Source: Candidatus Nomurabacteria bacterium (GTDB lineage Bacteria > Patescibacteriota > Minisyncoccia > Phycocordibacterales > UBA9973). From it: a DNA stretch of 14,450 nt. Under the pieces are notes generated by a model that saw only the letters and a program-made list of their open reading frames with translations, was not told where the DNA came from and did no database searches. Of the stretch, positions 5,686 through 11,565 are shown in pieces; the first letter of the stretch is position 1; every line of letters begins with the position of its first letter. Position numbers and translations under genes: made by a program. Where the stretch lies: contig CALRFC010000012.1 of NCBI GenBank assembly GCA_943356395.1, positions 780-15,229 on the forward strand. The letters run 5' to 3'.

Positions 5686-7170
5686 ATGGAGAAAAAATAC
5701 TATTCCACAATCGGTCTTGAGGTGCATGCCGAGCTTGCGACAAAGAGCAAGATGTTTTGCTCGTGCAAGAACGATGCGGATGAAAAAAATCCGAATGTGA
5801 ATGTCTGTCCGGTCTGTATGGCGCATCCGGGCACGCTTCCCGTGCCAAACAAAGAAGCGATTCTGGAAGTCGTGCGCATCGGTTTGGCGATCGGCGGGAA
5901 TATCGCCGACTTCACGGAATTCGACCGCAAGAATTATTTTTATCCCGACATTCCCAAGGGCTATCAGATCTCGCAATATAAATTTCCAATCGTTTCCGGC
6001 GGTGAGCTCGCGGGCATGAAGCTCACTCGGATTCATTTGGAAGAAGATACGGCATCGAACAAACATGTGACAGGTAACAATAAACAATTGACCGAAAATG
6101 GAGAGTCAAATGTCAAAAGTCAAATGTCAAATGCTTCCTTGATTGATTTCAACCGCGCCGGTGTGCCGCTCTCCGAGCTCGTAACAGAAGCGCATACATT
6201 CGAAAGCATCGATGAAGCGGCGAAGACAGGCGGAGCGTTTGGCAAAGAATATCAGCTCTTGCTCCAATATCTCGGCGCGTCGGAGGCGAACATGGAAAAA
6301 GGCGAAATGCGCGTAGAAGCTAATATTTCTATTTCGACTAACAAAGAAAAATATGGAACGAAAGTAGAGGTAAAAAATCTGAATTCATTTAGAAGCGTAG
6401 AGCGCGCAATCCGTTTTGAGCTAGAGCGTATGAAGGAACTTTACGAAGAAGGCCGCGAGTCCGAGATCGTGCAGGAAACTCGTGGCTGGGACGAAGGCAA
6501 GCAAGCGACATTTTCCCAGCGTTCTAAAGAATCCGCGCACGACTACCGCTATTTCCCCGATCCGGATATTCCGAAATTTAAATTGTCGGAAATGTTTGAT
6601 ATGGAAAAACTGCGCGCCGAATTGCCAGAACTACCTACGCAGAAACGCGCGCGCTACAAAAATGATTTCGGCATCAAGGATGAGGATATCGAGAGTTACA
6701 TAAATGACGCGGAGTTAGGCAAATGGTTTGAAGAAATAACAATGATTATTTCTGACAAAGAAAAAATAAAAATCGCCTCCAATTACATCACTTCCGACCT
6801 TCTCGGTCTCAAAAAGAACAACACGGAGGTCAAGCTCCCAAGTGCAGGAAATTTTGCAGAATTAATCGGAATGGTCGCCCTAGGGAAGATTTCTTCGCGC
6901 GCGGCGAAAGACATTTTGGCCATGATCGTGATGTCCGACGAATCGCCGATGAAAATTGCCGAGGAGAAAGATTTATTACAGAAAAATGATGAAGGCGCGC
7001 TCAAAGAAATTGCCGAGAAAATCATCGCGGCAAATCCAGAGGCCGTCCTGTCCTACAAATCCGGCAAAGAAAACGCCCTCATGTCGCTCGTCGGGCAAAT
7101 CATGAAAGAGACAAAAGGTTCAGCGAATCCGGCGTTGGCGTTAAAAATTTTAAAAGAATTGCTATCATAG
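5686..7170 (+). CDS. gatB: Aspartyl/glutamyl-tRNA amidotransferase subunit B
   Basis: A 494-residue GatB. With GatA and GatC (not in this window) it converts misacylated Glu-tRNAGln or Asp-tRNAAsn to the amide forms. It opens with STIGLEVHAELATKSKMFCSC; Cys25, Cys27, Cys41 and Cys44 (CPVC, before PGTLP) form the zinc-type Cys4 site of the cradle domain. Then come YPDIPKGYQISQY, RIHLEED, IDFNRAGVPLSELV, GEMRVEANISIS and VEVKNLNSFRSVERAI, all typical. The helical and YqeY-like tail domains fill about residues 330-494 (ARYKNDFGI, NYITSDLLG, GKISSRAAKDIL, NPALALKIL). Residues of roughly 126-149 are unusual: an N/Q/S-rich segment replaces the short loop normally found between LEEDxGK and the xxDFNRAG motif, and its DNA is a heptanucleotide array. 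Reading frame and flanking motifs are intact, so the protein is probably functional. Confidence 0.96.
   Translation: MEKKYYSTIGLEVHAELATKSKMFCSCKNDADEKNPNVNVCPVCMAHPGTLPVPNKEAILEVVRIGLAIGGNIADFTEFDRKNYFYPDIPKGYQISQYKFPIVSGGELAGMKLTRIHLEEDTASNKHVTGNNKQLTENGESNVKSQMSNASLIDFNRAGVPLSELVTEAHTFESIDEAAKTGGAFGKEYQLLLQYLGASEANMEKGEMRVEANISISTNKEKYGTKVEVKNLNSFRSVERAIRFELERMKELYEEGRESEIVQETRGWDEGKQATFSQRSKESAHDYRYFPDPDIPKFKLSEMFDMEKLRAELPELPTQKRARYKNDFGIKDEDIESYINDAELGKWFEEITMIISDKEKIKIASNYITSDLLGLKKNNTEVKLPSAGNFAELIGMVALGKISSRAAKDILAMIVMSDESPMKIAEEKDLLQKNDEGALKEIAEKIIAANPEAVLSYKSGKENALMSLVGQIMKETKGSANPALALKILKELLS
6061..6130. repeat. Heptanucleotide array inside gatB
   Basis: Ten consecutive 7-nt units lie in the coding sequence: AAACATG, TGACAGG, TAACAAT, AAACAAT, TGACCGA, AAATGGA, GAGTCAA, ATGTCAA, AAGTCAA, ATGTCAA. 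The final four are nearly identical. The array stays open in the gatB frame. Confidence 0.88.
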
Positions 7171-7173
7171 CTC

Positions 7174-7201
7174 TTGCATCAAAAAAAGAGAGGAGTATAC
7201 T
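7174..7201 (+). promoter_or_regulatory. Promoter TTGCAT-16-TATACT upstream of the 103-aa gene
   Basis: The -35-like TTGCAT (7174-7179) and -10 TATACT (7196-7201) are 16 nt apart, and the -10 ends 6 nt before the ATG at 7208. A purine-rich GAGAGGAG (about 7188-7195) could instead be a Shine-Dalgarno sequence, but its 12-nt spacing is long. Confidence 0.7.
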
Positions 7202-7207
7202 CATCGT

Positions 7208-7519
7208 ATGAATATCATGGAAATGCCAAGCGAGACGGGGAATGACAAAGGAAAATCGTTCCACGAAAAGAGGGAAAGGGTAATGCGCGCAAAAGAGCGC
7301 GGCGTGAATCTCTCCCGAATCGCCACAATAGCGTCTATGGCGCTCGGATCTCTTTTGGTCGCGGCGGGAGTAAAGAGCGGTGAAGCTTCCGACAACGCCG
7401 AGAAAGCGATGAATACCGTTTCAAAGAATACCGAGCAAGTCTCTAACGCCGTTTCTGAAAAGAAAGATGAGTCGAAATATGTTACGATGGACAATATCAC
7501 TTACGAAAACAGGGAGTAA
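7208..7519 (+). CDS. Small single-pass membrane protein of unknown function (103 aa)
   Basis: I do not recognise this protein. It has a charged N-terminal region (residues 1-34, rich in Lys, Arg and Glu), one hydrophobic segment (about 38-55, IATIASMALGSLLVAAGV), and a polar C-terminal half rich in Ser, Asn, Glu and Lys (DNAEKAMNTVSKNTEQVSNAVSEKK). That half has a heptad-like helical pattern and could form a coiled coil. The positive residues before the membrane segment suggest a type II topology, with the C-terminal half outside. It is followed after 15 nt by another membrane-anchored protein and is probably co-transcribed with it. A small envelope protein or a partner of the next gene is plausible. 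Confidence 0.7.
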   Translation: MNIMEMPSETGNDKGKSFHEKRERVMRAKERGVNLSRIATIASMALGSLLVAAGVKSGEASDNAEKAMNTVSKNTEQVSNAVSEKKDESKYVTMDNITYENRE

Positions 7520-7534
7520 AAAATACTAACATAT

Positions 7535-8020
7535 ATGAAAGCAACAATACTTTTCATCTTAGGTACGGTAGTCCTCGTCGGACTCCTTTCGTGGGGATAT
7601 AATGCAAAAACATCGTCCGACGACAAAAAACTCGAAGCGATGACCAGCCGCGAGGTGGCGATCGATCGTTGTACCACGGACATGGCGACGAAATTCCATA
7701 TCCATCCGCACATGAAGATTTTCATAAACGGAAGCGAATCGGCGATTCCGGCGGAAATCGGCATCACTGAAACCTGCATGCATTCCATTCACACGCATGA
7801 TGCGACCGGCACGATCCATGTCGAATCGCCAGTGCAAAAAGATTTTACCGTGGGAGATTTCTTCGCGGTCTGGGGCAAGGATTTTTCAAAGAATTCTATT
7901 TTGGGAAATATTGCGGGATCCGGCAAGTCGGTAAAATTTTCAGTAAACGGCGCGACCAACGATCAGTTTGAGAATTATGTCATGCACGACAAGGACGAGA
8001 TTGAGATCCGCTACGAATGA
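7535..8020 (+). CDS. Membrane-anchored His-rich extracytoplasmic protein
   Basis: A 161-residue protein with an N-terminal membrane anchor (residues 4-21, ILFILGTVVLVGLLSWGY) and a soluble outer domain. Three conserved-looking His clusters stand out: HIHPHMKIFING (H55, H57, H59), CMHSIHTHDATGTIHVES (C81, H83, H86, H88, H95), and a late HDKDE. Then comes FTVGDFFAVWGKDF. I have an impression of similar secreted domains in CPR bacteria and some archaea, without a settled function, but cannot check this here. The layout of His pairs and Cys46/Cys81 is consistent with metal binding, perhaps copper or zinc, on a beta-rich fold; this is an inference. The ATG at 7535 has AATACT 7 nt upstream and an AGGGAG word 18 nt upstream. 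It is likely co-transcribed with the preceding gene. Confidence 0.78.
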   Translation: MKATILFILGTVVLVGLLSWGYNAKTSSDDKKLEAMTSREVAIDRCTTDMATKFHIHPHMKIFINGSESAIPAEIGITETCMHSIHTHDATGTIHVESPVQKDFTVGDFFAVWGKDFSKNSILGNIAGSGKSVKFSVNGATNDQFENYVMHDKDEIEIRYE

Positions 8021-8042
8021 TTGCGGTTTCGTACGCGCACTG

Positions 8043-8051
8043 TGATATGAT
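8043..8051 (+). promoter_or_regulatory. Possible extended -10 for the SEC-C gene
   Basis: TGA-TATGAT lies about 44 nt before the ATG at 8095, with a weak TTGCGG 19 nt upstream. This would give a leader of roughly 37 nt with GGAGCAGGG near its 5' end. A second TAAAAT (8086-8091) is too close to the ATG to be convincing. Confidence 0.4.
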
Positions 8052-8094
8052 TGGAGCAGGGTCGCATTAAAAAAATAATTTTTTCTAAAATTTT

Positions 8095-8244
8095 ATGGAT
8101 GATGTCCACGCAAGCGTTGATATGAAAGGACTCGACCAGCCGTGCACATGCGGATCGGGCGAGATGGCTGGCAAATGTTGCCGCAAAGACGAACCATGCC
8201 CGTGCGGTTCCGGAAAGCCGGTAAGCCAGTGCTGTATGGCGTAA
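8095..8244 (+). CDS. Minimal protein with two SEC-C zinc motifs (49 aa)
   Basis: A 49-residue protein made almost only of two SEC-C motifs in tandem. The first is C17-x-C19-(x8)-C28-C29 (PCTCGSG...KCC) and the second is C35-x-C37-(x8)-C46-C47 (PCPCGSG...QCC). The SEC-C motif is the zinc-binding tail of SecA, used there to contact SecB and phospholipid; it also occurs alone or fused to many other domains. Here there is no SecA body, only a 16-residue acidic leader and the two zinc knuckles joined by RKDEP. Spacing is exact in both, so this is not chance. It is followed by a strong terminator. It may be an adaptor that brings partners to the membrane or ribosome; the partner is unknown. An internal ATG at codon 10 is an alternative start. 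Confidence 0.88.
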   Translation: MDDVHASVDMKGLDQPCTCGSGEMAGKCCRKDEPCPCGSGKPVSQCCMA

Positions 8245-8256
8245 TAAAAAAAGAAT

Positions 8257-8286
8257 ATTAAAAGCGAACACATGTTCGCTTTTAAT
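8257..8286 (+). terminator. Hairpin terminator after the SEC-C gene
   Basis: A perfect 14-bp inverted repeat (ATTAAAAGCGAACA / TGTTCGCTTTTAAT, 2-nt spacer) with a TTTT in the descending arm. The A-rich ascending arm also makes it usable against the convergent transposase gene. Confidence 0.75.
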
Positions 8287-8291
8287 ACATT

Positions 8292-8314
8292 ACTTGGAAG
8301 TCCTTCTTCCAAGT
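8292..8314. repeat. REP hairpin copy 1
   Basis: The stem ACTTGGAAG/CTTCCAAGT with loop TCCTT is a perfect 9-bp stem, 14 nt past the stop codon of the minus-strand transposase. Confidence 0.85.
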
Positions 8315-8327
8315 TGAGATAATCTTT

Positions 8328-8948
8328 TTATATATCAAGATATTCCTTTCTTTTCAGTGTGTCTTCCCAAGATTCTTTTGCAAATTTTAAATAACCATCA
8401 CCAACGAATTGTTCTAAAATAATTTTTGGGTCGCATATTTTAGAAAAGTTTTCAGTATACTCTTCCAAACTTGAACAACTTAATTTAAATATTGGATCTC
8501 CAAGTTTGTTACGATTATTCATATTTATGTATGCACTAAGATGAAGAAGGTATCTGTTGTCAGTAACATGTTTAGATTTAAATTTTCCTTGAAACAAGCT
8601 GCCGCTCCTTTCATGTTTTTCATTAAAATATTTAGTATAACCACCAAGACGTAACATTAATTTTTCAACACCTTTATCAACTAACGGGGTCACTAATAAA
8701 TGAAAATGGTTCGGATTTATGCAATATGTGATAATTGAAACCAATTTGGAAGAAGGACTTCCAAGTTTAGATTTTCTGAAGGAATTTTCATAAATACTAC
8801 CTATTGTGTCTATCTGATTAAATTCAATAAGACTTTGTATAAACCTTTTCAAATCATATTGATCGATAAAAATATCTCTTTTATCAACTCCACGATTGTA
8901 AATATGATAATATTCTCCAATTTCGAATAAGTGTTTTCTTTGAGCCAT
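8328..8948 (-). CDS. REP-associated tyrosine transposase (RAYT, Y1_Tnp)
   Basis: A 206-residue single-strand DNA transposase of the IS200-like Y1 family, RAYT branch. The N-terminus GEYYHIYNRGVDKRDIF is the classic opening of this family. The metal-binding HUH motif is NPNHFHLL (about residues 112-119). The catalytic tyrosine lies in LGGYTKYFNEKHERSGSLFQGKFKSKHV, which also carries the usual LFQGRFKS-like motif. RAYTs cut and join at REP hairpins, and matching hairpins lie on both sides and once inside this gene. I start it at the ATG at 8948; the frame extends to 9140, but that part overlaps the start of the GAPDH gene on the other strand. TGG-TAGTAT lies 8 nt upstream. The low GC content relative to neighbours suggests acquisition from outside. 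Confidence 0.93.
   Translation of the reverse strand: MAQRKHLFEIGEYYHIYNRGVDKRDIFIDQYDLKRFIQSLIEFNQIDTIGSIYENSFRKSKLGSPSSKLVSIITYCINPNHFHLLVTPLVDKGVEKLMLRLGGYTKYFNEKHERSGSLFQGKFKSKHVTDNRYLLHLSAYINMNNRNKLGDPIFKLSCSSLEEYTENFSKICDPKIILEQFVGDGYLKFAKESWEDTLKRKEYLDI
8744..8766. repeat. REP hairpin copy inside the transposase gene
   Basis: ATTTGGAAG, loop AAGGA, CTTCCAAGT: the same sequence as the 8965-8987 copy, lying in the coding sequence, where it encodes LGSPSSK in the transposase frame. Confidence 0.85.
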
Positions 8949-8956
8949 ATGTCCAA

Positions 8957-8965
8957 ATACTACCA
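8957..8965 (-). promoter_or_regulatory. Extended -10 of the transposase gene
   Basis: On the minus strand TGG-TAGTAT is followed by 8 nt and the ATG at 8948. The first base of the TGG is the outermost base of the upstream REP hairpin, so hairpin formation could interfere with transcription. Confidence 0.5.
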
Positions 8966-8987
8966 TTTGGAAGAAGGACTTCCAAGT
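8965..8987. repeat. REP hairpin copy 2 (inverted relative to copy 1)
   Basis: ATTTGGAAG, loop AAGGA, CTTCCAAGT: the reverse complement of copy 1 except for one stem position, which becomes a T-G pair. It lies 17 nt upstream of the transposase start. Confidence 0.85.
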
Positions 8988-9021
8988 GAATTTTAAATTT
9001 ACTAGGAAACTGCAATAGATT

Positions 9022-9030
9022 TGGTAATAT
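9022..9030 (+). promoter_or_regulatory. Extended -10 promoter of the GAPDH gene
   Basis: TGG-TAATAT ends 6 nt before the ATG at 9037, so the predicted mRNA is leaderless. No clear -35 is seen. Confidence 0.65.
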
Positions 9031-9036
9031 AAATGT

Positions 9037-10059
9037 ATGACTAAAAAAACTAAAGTTGCAATCAATGGTTTTGGGCGCATCGGCCGCGCATTCCTGAAAC
9101 TCGCGGTGGAGCGGCCGGAATTGGAAGTGGTAGCGGTCAACGACTTGGGCTCGATCGAGAGCTTGGCGTATCTTTTGAAATACGATACGGTCTATCGCAC
9201 ATGGTCGCATGAAGTCTCGCATGATGCGGACAATATCATTGTCGACGGCAAGGCGGTCAGGTTCATTTCAGAGAAAGACACGGCCAAGCTCCCGTGGAAA
9301 GATTTGGAAATCGATGTCGTCGTAGAATCGACCGGACTTTTCACCTCTTACGACAAGGCGAAGTTCCATCTCGACTGCGGTGCCAAGAAAGTCGTCATCA
9401 CTGCGCCGTCGTTTGACGGCGACGGTACCGTGCACGGAGAAACGATTCTTCTCGGAGTCAACGAAAACAAATTCGGCACCTGTGACATCACCTCGAACGC
9501 TTCTTGCACGACGAATGCCGCGTCGCCCTTGATCGCAATCCTGCACGAAGCAATCGGCATCGAGAAAGCGATTTTGAACACCGTCCACGGCTACACGGCC
9601 TCGCAAGCGCTCGTTGACGGACCCTCCAAAAAAGACCTGCGCGAAGGCCGTGCGGCGGCGCAAAATATCGTTCCATCAAAAACCGGCGCCGCGGTCGCCG
9701 TGACGATGGCATTTCCCGAACTCACCGGACTCTTCGACGGCATCTCCATCCGCGTGCCGGTGCCTGCCGGTTCGATTGTTGATGTTACTTTCATCGCCAA
9801 GCGCGAAACGACAGCCGAGGAAATAAATTCCATCCTCACCAAAGCCGCGGGAAATTCCCATTGGTCAAAAATTTTTGCCGTCACGAACGAGCCGCTCGTC
9901 TCTTCCGACATTCTCGGCAACAGCCACGCCTCGATCGCTGATCTCGCCATGACCCGCGTCGTCGGCGGCAACTTGGTGAAAGTCATGGGTTGGTACGACA
10001 ATGAGATGGGGTATACCTATACTTTGGTCGACCATGTAATCAAAACCGCGCAAGCGTAG
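9037..10059 (+). CDS. gap: Glyceraldehyde-3-phosphate dehydrogenase (type I)
   Basis: A 340-residue cytosolic enzyme that oxidises and phosphorylates glyceraldehyde 3-phosphate to 1,3-bisphosphoglycerate with NAD+. The Rossmann start INGFGRIGRAFLK is followed by VVAVNDLGS; its Asp after strand 2 favours NAD over NADP. The active-site stretch is NASCTTN with the nucleophile at Cys157. HGYTASQALVDGPSKKDLREGRAAAQNIVPSKTGAA and the closing WYDNEMGYTYTLVDHV complete the signature. Length is normal for the family. No Shine-Dalgarno precedes it; an extended -10 lies 6 nt upstream of the ATG. Two AT-rich genes follow immediately (6-nt gap), probably in the same transcript. Confidence 0.98.
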   Translation: MTKKTKVAINGFGRIGRAFLKLAVERPELEVVAVNDLGSIESLAYLLKYDTVYRTWSHEVSHDADNIIVDGKAVRFISEKDTAKLPWKDLEIDVVVESTGLFTSYDKAKFHLDCGAKKVVITAPSFDGDGTVHGETILLGVNENKFGTCDITSNASCTTNAASPLIAILHEAIGIEKAILNTVHGYTASQALVDGPSKKDLREGRAAAQNIVPSKTGAAVAVTMAFPELTGLFDGISIRVPVPAGSIVDVTFIAKRETTAEEINSILTKAAGNSHWSKIFAVTNEPLVSSDILGNSHASIADLAMTRVVGGNLVKVMGWYDNEMGYTYTLVDHVIKTAQA

Positions 10060-10065
10060 ATAAAC

Positions 10066-10383
10066 ATGGAATATTTATCAATATTACTGGCACTTTTCCT
10101 CGTAGCCTTTCTAGTTCAGTATAAAAATCGTCTTACGATTTATCATTCAAATTTAGAAAGATTTTGTGTGATGATAAATATTTTTGTACTGGGTGTGATT
10201 TGGGACTACTTTGCAATATACAGGCAACACTGGATTTTTCCTGGAAATGGTTTAGTGGGTTTAAGAATTCATGGATTGCCAATTGAAGAATTCCTGTTTT
10301 TTTTGATAATACCTTATGTCGTGTTAGTAATGTATAAGTTTTACGACAAAAAATTAAAAAGAAGAATCATAAATCTATGTTAG
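10066..10383 (+). CDS. Lycopene-cyclase-domain protein, half-size
   Basis: A 105-residue protein with three membrane segments (about residues 3-19, 32-51, 74-92). The central WDYFAIYRQHWIFPGNGLVGLRIHGLPIEEFLFFLIIPYVVLVMYKF matches the lycopene cyclase domain of the CrtYc/CrtYd (CarR) type. That domain's conserved features include a membrane Asp, a Trp/Gly-rich loop and the PxEE motif (here PIEE). Known enzymes need two such modules, as a CrtYc-CrtYd pair or a fusion; here only one exists and no other carotenoid gene is in the window. It may work as a homodimer, with a partner elsewhere, or in an unrelated role. It starts 6 nt after the GAPDH stop and overlaps the next gene by 7 nt. Its base composition is far more AT-rich than that of GAPDH, suggesting later acquisition. 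Confidence 0.85.
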   Translation: MEYLSILLALFLVAFLVQYKNRLTIYHSNLERFCVMINIFVLGVIWDYFAIYRQHWIFPGNGLVGLRIHGLPIEEFLFFLIIPYVVLVMYKFYDKKLKRRIINLC

Positions 10384-11009
10384 AAAACTCAGAACAATTT
10401 AAAACACCAGAAAAATCTAGTGTTGAAGAAAAGAAATTAAATGTTATAGATGTTCTAAAAAGAAACGAGAAAACTATTTCTGGTTTTAATTTTCTGACGA
10501 ACTCGGTAAACGGGTCTGGTTTTTGGCAAACCAGTGAAAAAAAGGAAAACGCACATGTTCAATATGATTCTCGTTATAAAAACTTTTTTGACGTTGTTCC
10601 GTTAAGAGATTCTGATCCTATTGATATTAGTCAAGAAGAAGTAAGCGGTGTAAGACCTTATTATATTTTTGATAAAGAAGTTAAGCGTTTAACATTTGTT
10701 GTTCCGGTTGGTCTAGGCTTTGGAGATAATAGGGCAGGTAATTGTTATGTGATAACTCTTAAGTTTAAAAAAGAGGATTTGACTGATAAATCAGAAATGA
10801 TTACTAAAATTTCAGAACTACTAAAAACATTAAACTATTATTACAGTGGAGATATCAAAGGGGACAGATATAAAATTGCCAAACAAGGATTACCTGTTGT
10901 GGAAGCGTTTGCCGAGATAAGCAGGAGGTATCAAGATGGTAATTTATCAATAGAGCAAACTATTGACGGGTACAAGAAAATAGTTGAGGAATACGAAAAA
11001 GATTCTTAA
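10377..11009 (+). CDS. Protein of unknown function (210 aa), coupled to the cyclase-domain gene
   Basis: I do not recognise this protein. It is soluble, with no signal peptide or membrane segment. Residues 1-35 are charged and probably disordered. A middle part (about 40-135) looks beta-rich: ISGFNFLTNSVNGSGFWQ, VRPYYIFDKEVKRLTFVVPVG and NCYVITLKFKKEDL. The C-terminal third (about 136-210) is helical: MITKISELLKTLNYYY, VVEAFAEISRRY and TIDGYKKIVEEYEK. The ATG overlaps the stop of the lycopene-cyclase-domain gene by 7 nt, which points to translational coupling. It shares that gene's AT-rich composition, so both probably arrived together. It could be a regulator or a soluble partner of the membrane protein, but nothing visible decides this. 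Confidence 0.75.
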   Translation: MLENSEQFKTPEKSSVEEKKLNVIDVLKRNEKTISGFNFLTNSVNGSGFWQTSEKKENAHVQYDSRYKNFFDVVPLRDSDPIDISQEEVSGVRPYYIFDKEVKRLTFVVPVGLGFGDNRAGNCYVITLKFKKEDLTDKSEMITKISELLKTLNYYYSGDIKGDRYKIAKQGLPVVEAFAEISRRYQDGNLSIEQTIDGYKKIVEEYEKDS

Positions 11010-11038
11010 TTGCTATATAAAATCCCTCTTGATAAACT
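11010..11038 (+). promoter_or_regulatory. Promoter of rpiB (TTGCTA-17-TAAACT, extended)
   Basis: TTGCTA (11010-11015) lies 17 nt before TAAACT (11033-11038), which has a TGA extension. The box ends 6 nt before the ATG at 11045, again predicting a leaderless mRNA. Confidence 0.65.
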
Positions 11039-11044
11039 GTTAGC

Positions 11045-11527
11045 ATGAAAATCTTCATCGGCTCTGATCACGCAGGATATGAACTCAAGGAAAAGCTCAA
11101 GACATTTTTGAGCGGTCTAGGACACGAGGTAGAGGACAAGGGACCTTTTTCGTACGACGCGAACGATGATTATCCGGACTTCATTCGGCCGGTGGCGGAA
11201 GCGGTAGCCGCCCAAAACGACGCGTTCGGCGTCGTTTTGGGCGGAGGCGGCCACGGCGCAGCCATGTGTGCCAATCGCGTCGCCGGCGTCCGCGCTGCCG
11301 TCTTTTACGGCCCGCGAAATCCGATTTCGGCGGTGGACATCGCCGGCCGCGAAAGCGCCGATCCCTACGAAGGCGTCCGGCTTTCGCGCGAGCACAACAA
11401 CGCCAACATCCTCTCCATCGGCGCACGCTTCGTGACTGATACGGAAGCGGAAGAAGCCGTCAAAATTTTCTTAGAAACAAAATTTTCAAATGACGCTAGA
11501 CACACGCGCAGAATTGCAAAATTTTAG
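11045..11527 (+). CDS. rpiB: Ribose-5-phosphate isomerase B / LacAB_rpiB family
   Basis: A 160-residue cytosolic isomerase that interconverts ribose 5-phosphate and ribulose 5-phosphate. It opens with MKIFIGSDHAGYELKEKL, the family signature, and holds VVLGGGGHGAAMCANRVAGVRAAVF and SREHNNANILSIGARFV, all typical. Two catalytic details are odd. The Cys of the ICGTG-type motif is Gly here, and the alternative Glu of the actinobacterial type (GNGEQ) is Ala72; Cys75 is close by but shifted. It also carries a longer loop (about residues 79-104) than E. coli RpiB. It is followed by a four-helix-bundle cassette and then rpe, so two pentose-phosphate steps are almost adjacent. A sugar isomerase of different specificity cannot be excluded. 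Confidence 0.9.
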   Translation: MKIFIGSDHAGYELKEKLKTFLSGLGHEVEDKGPFSYDANDDYPDFIRPVAEAVAAQNDAFGVVLGGGGHGAAMCANRVAGVRAAVFYGPRNPISAVDIAGRESADPYEGVRLSREHNNANILSIGARFVTDTEAEEAVKIFLETKFSNDARHTRRIAKF

Positions 11528-11530
11528 CGC

Positions 11531-11558
11531 CTAGCTTCTAGCGACTGGCAGCTAGCCA
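11531..11558. repeat. CTAG heptanucleotide array upstream of the four-helix-bundle gene
   Basis: Four 7-nt units, CTAGCTT, CTAGCGA, CTGGCAG and CTAGCCA, begin 4 nt after the rpiB stop and end 7 nt before the next start codon. Confidence 0.8.
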
Positions 11559-11565
11559 GAAAGAC

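Larger units (their letters stand above)
8292..8987 (-). mobile_element. RAYT transposase between inverted REP hairpins (REPtron-like)
   Basis: The transposase gene (8328-8948) is bracketed by hairpin copies at 8292-8314 and 8965-8987 in opposite orientation, with the same 5-nt loop (TCCTT in one orientation, AAGGA in the other). The whole segment is clearly AT-richer than the genes around it. No target-site duplication is evident, which is normal for this class. Confidence 0.75.

Noticed and set aside
9268..10001. Antisense frames under the GAPDH gene
   Set aside because: The GAPDH signature covers the whole region on the plus strand; the antisense frames have no plausible start signals or domains.
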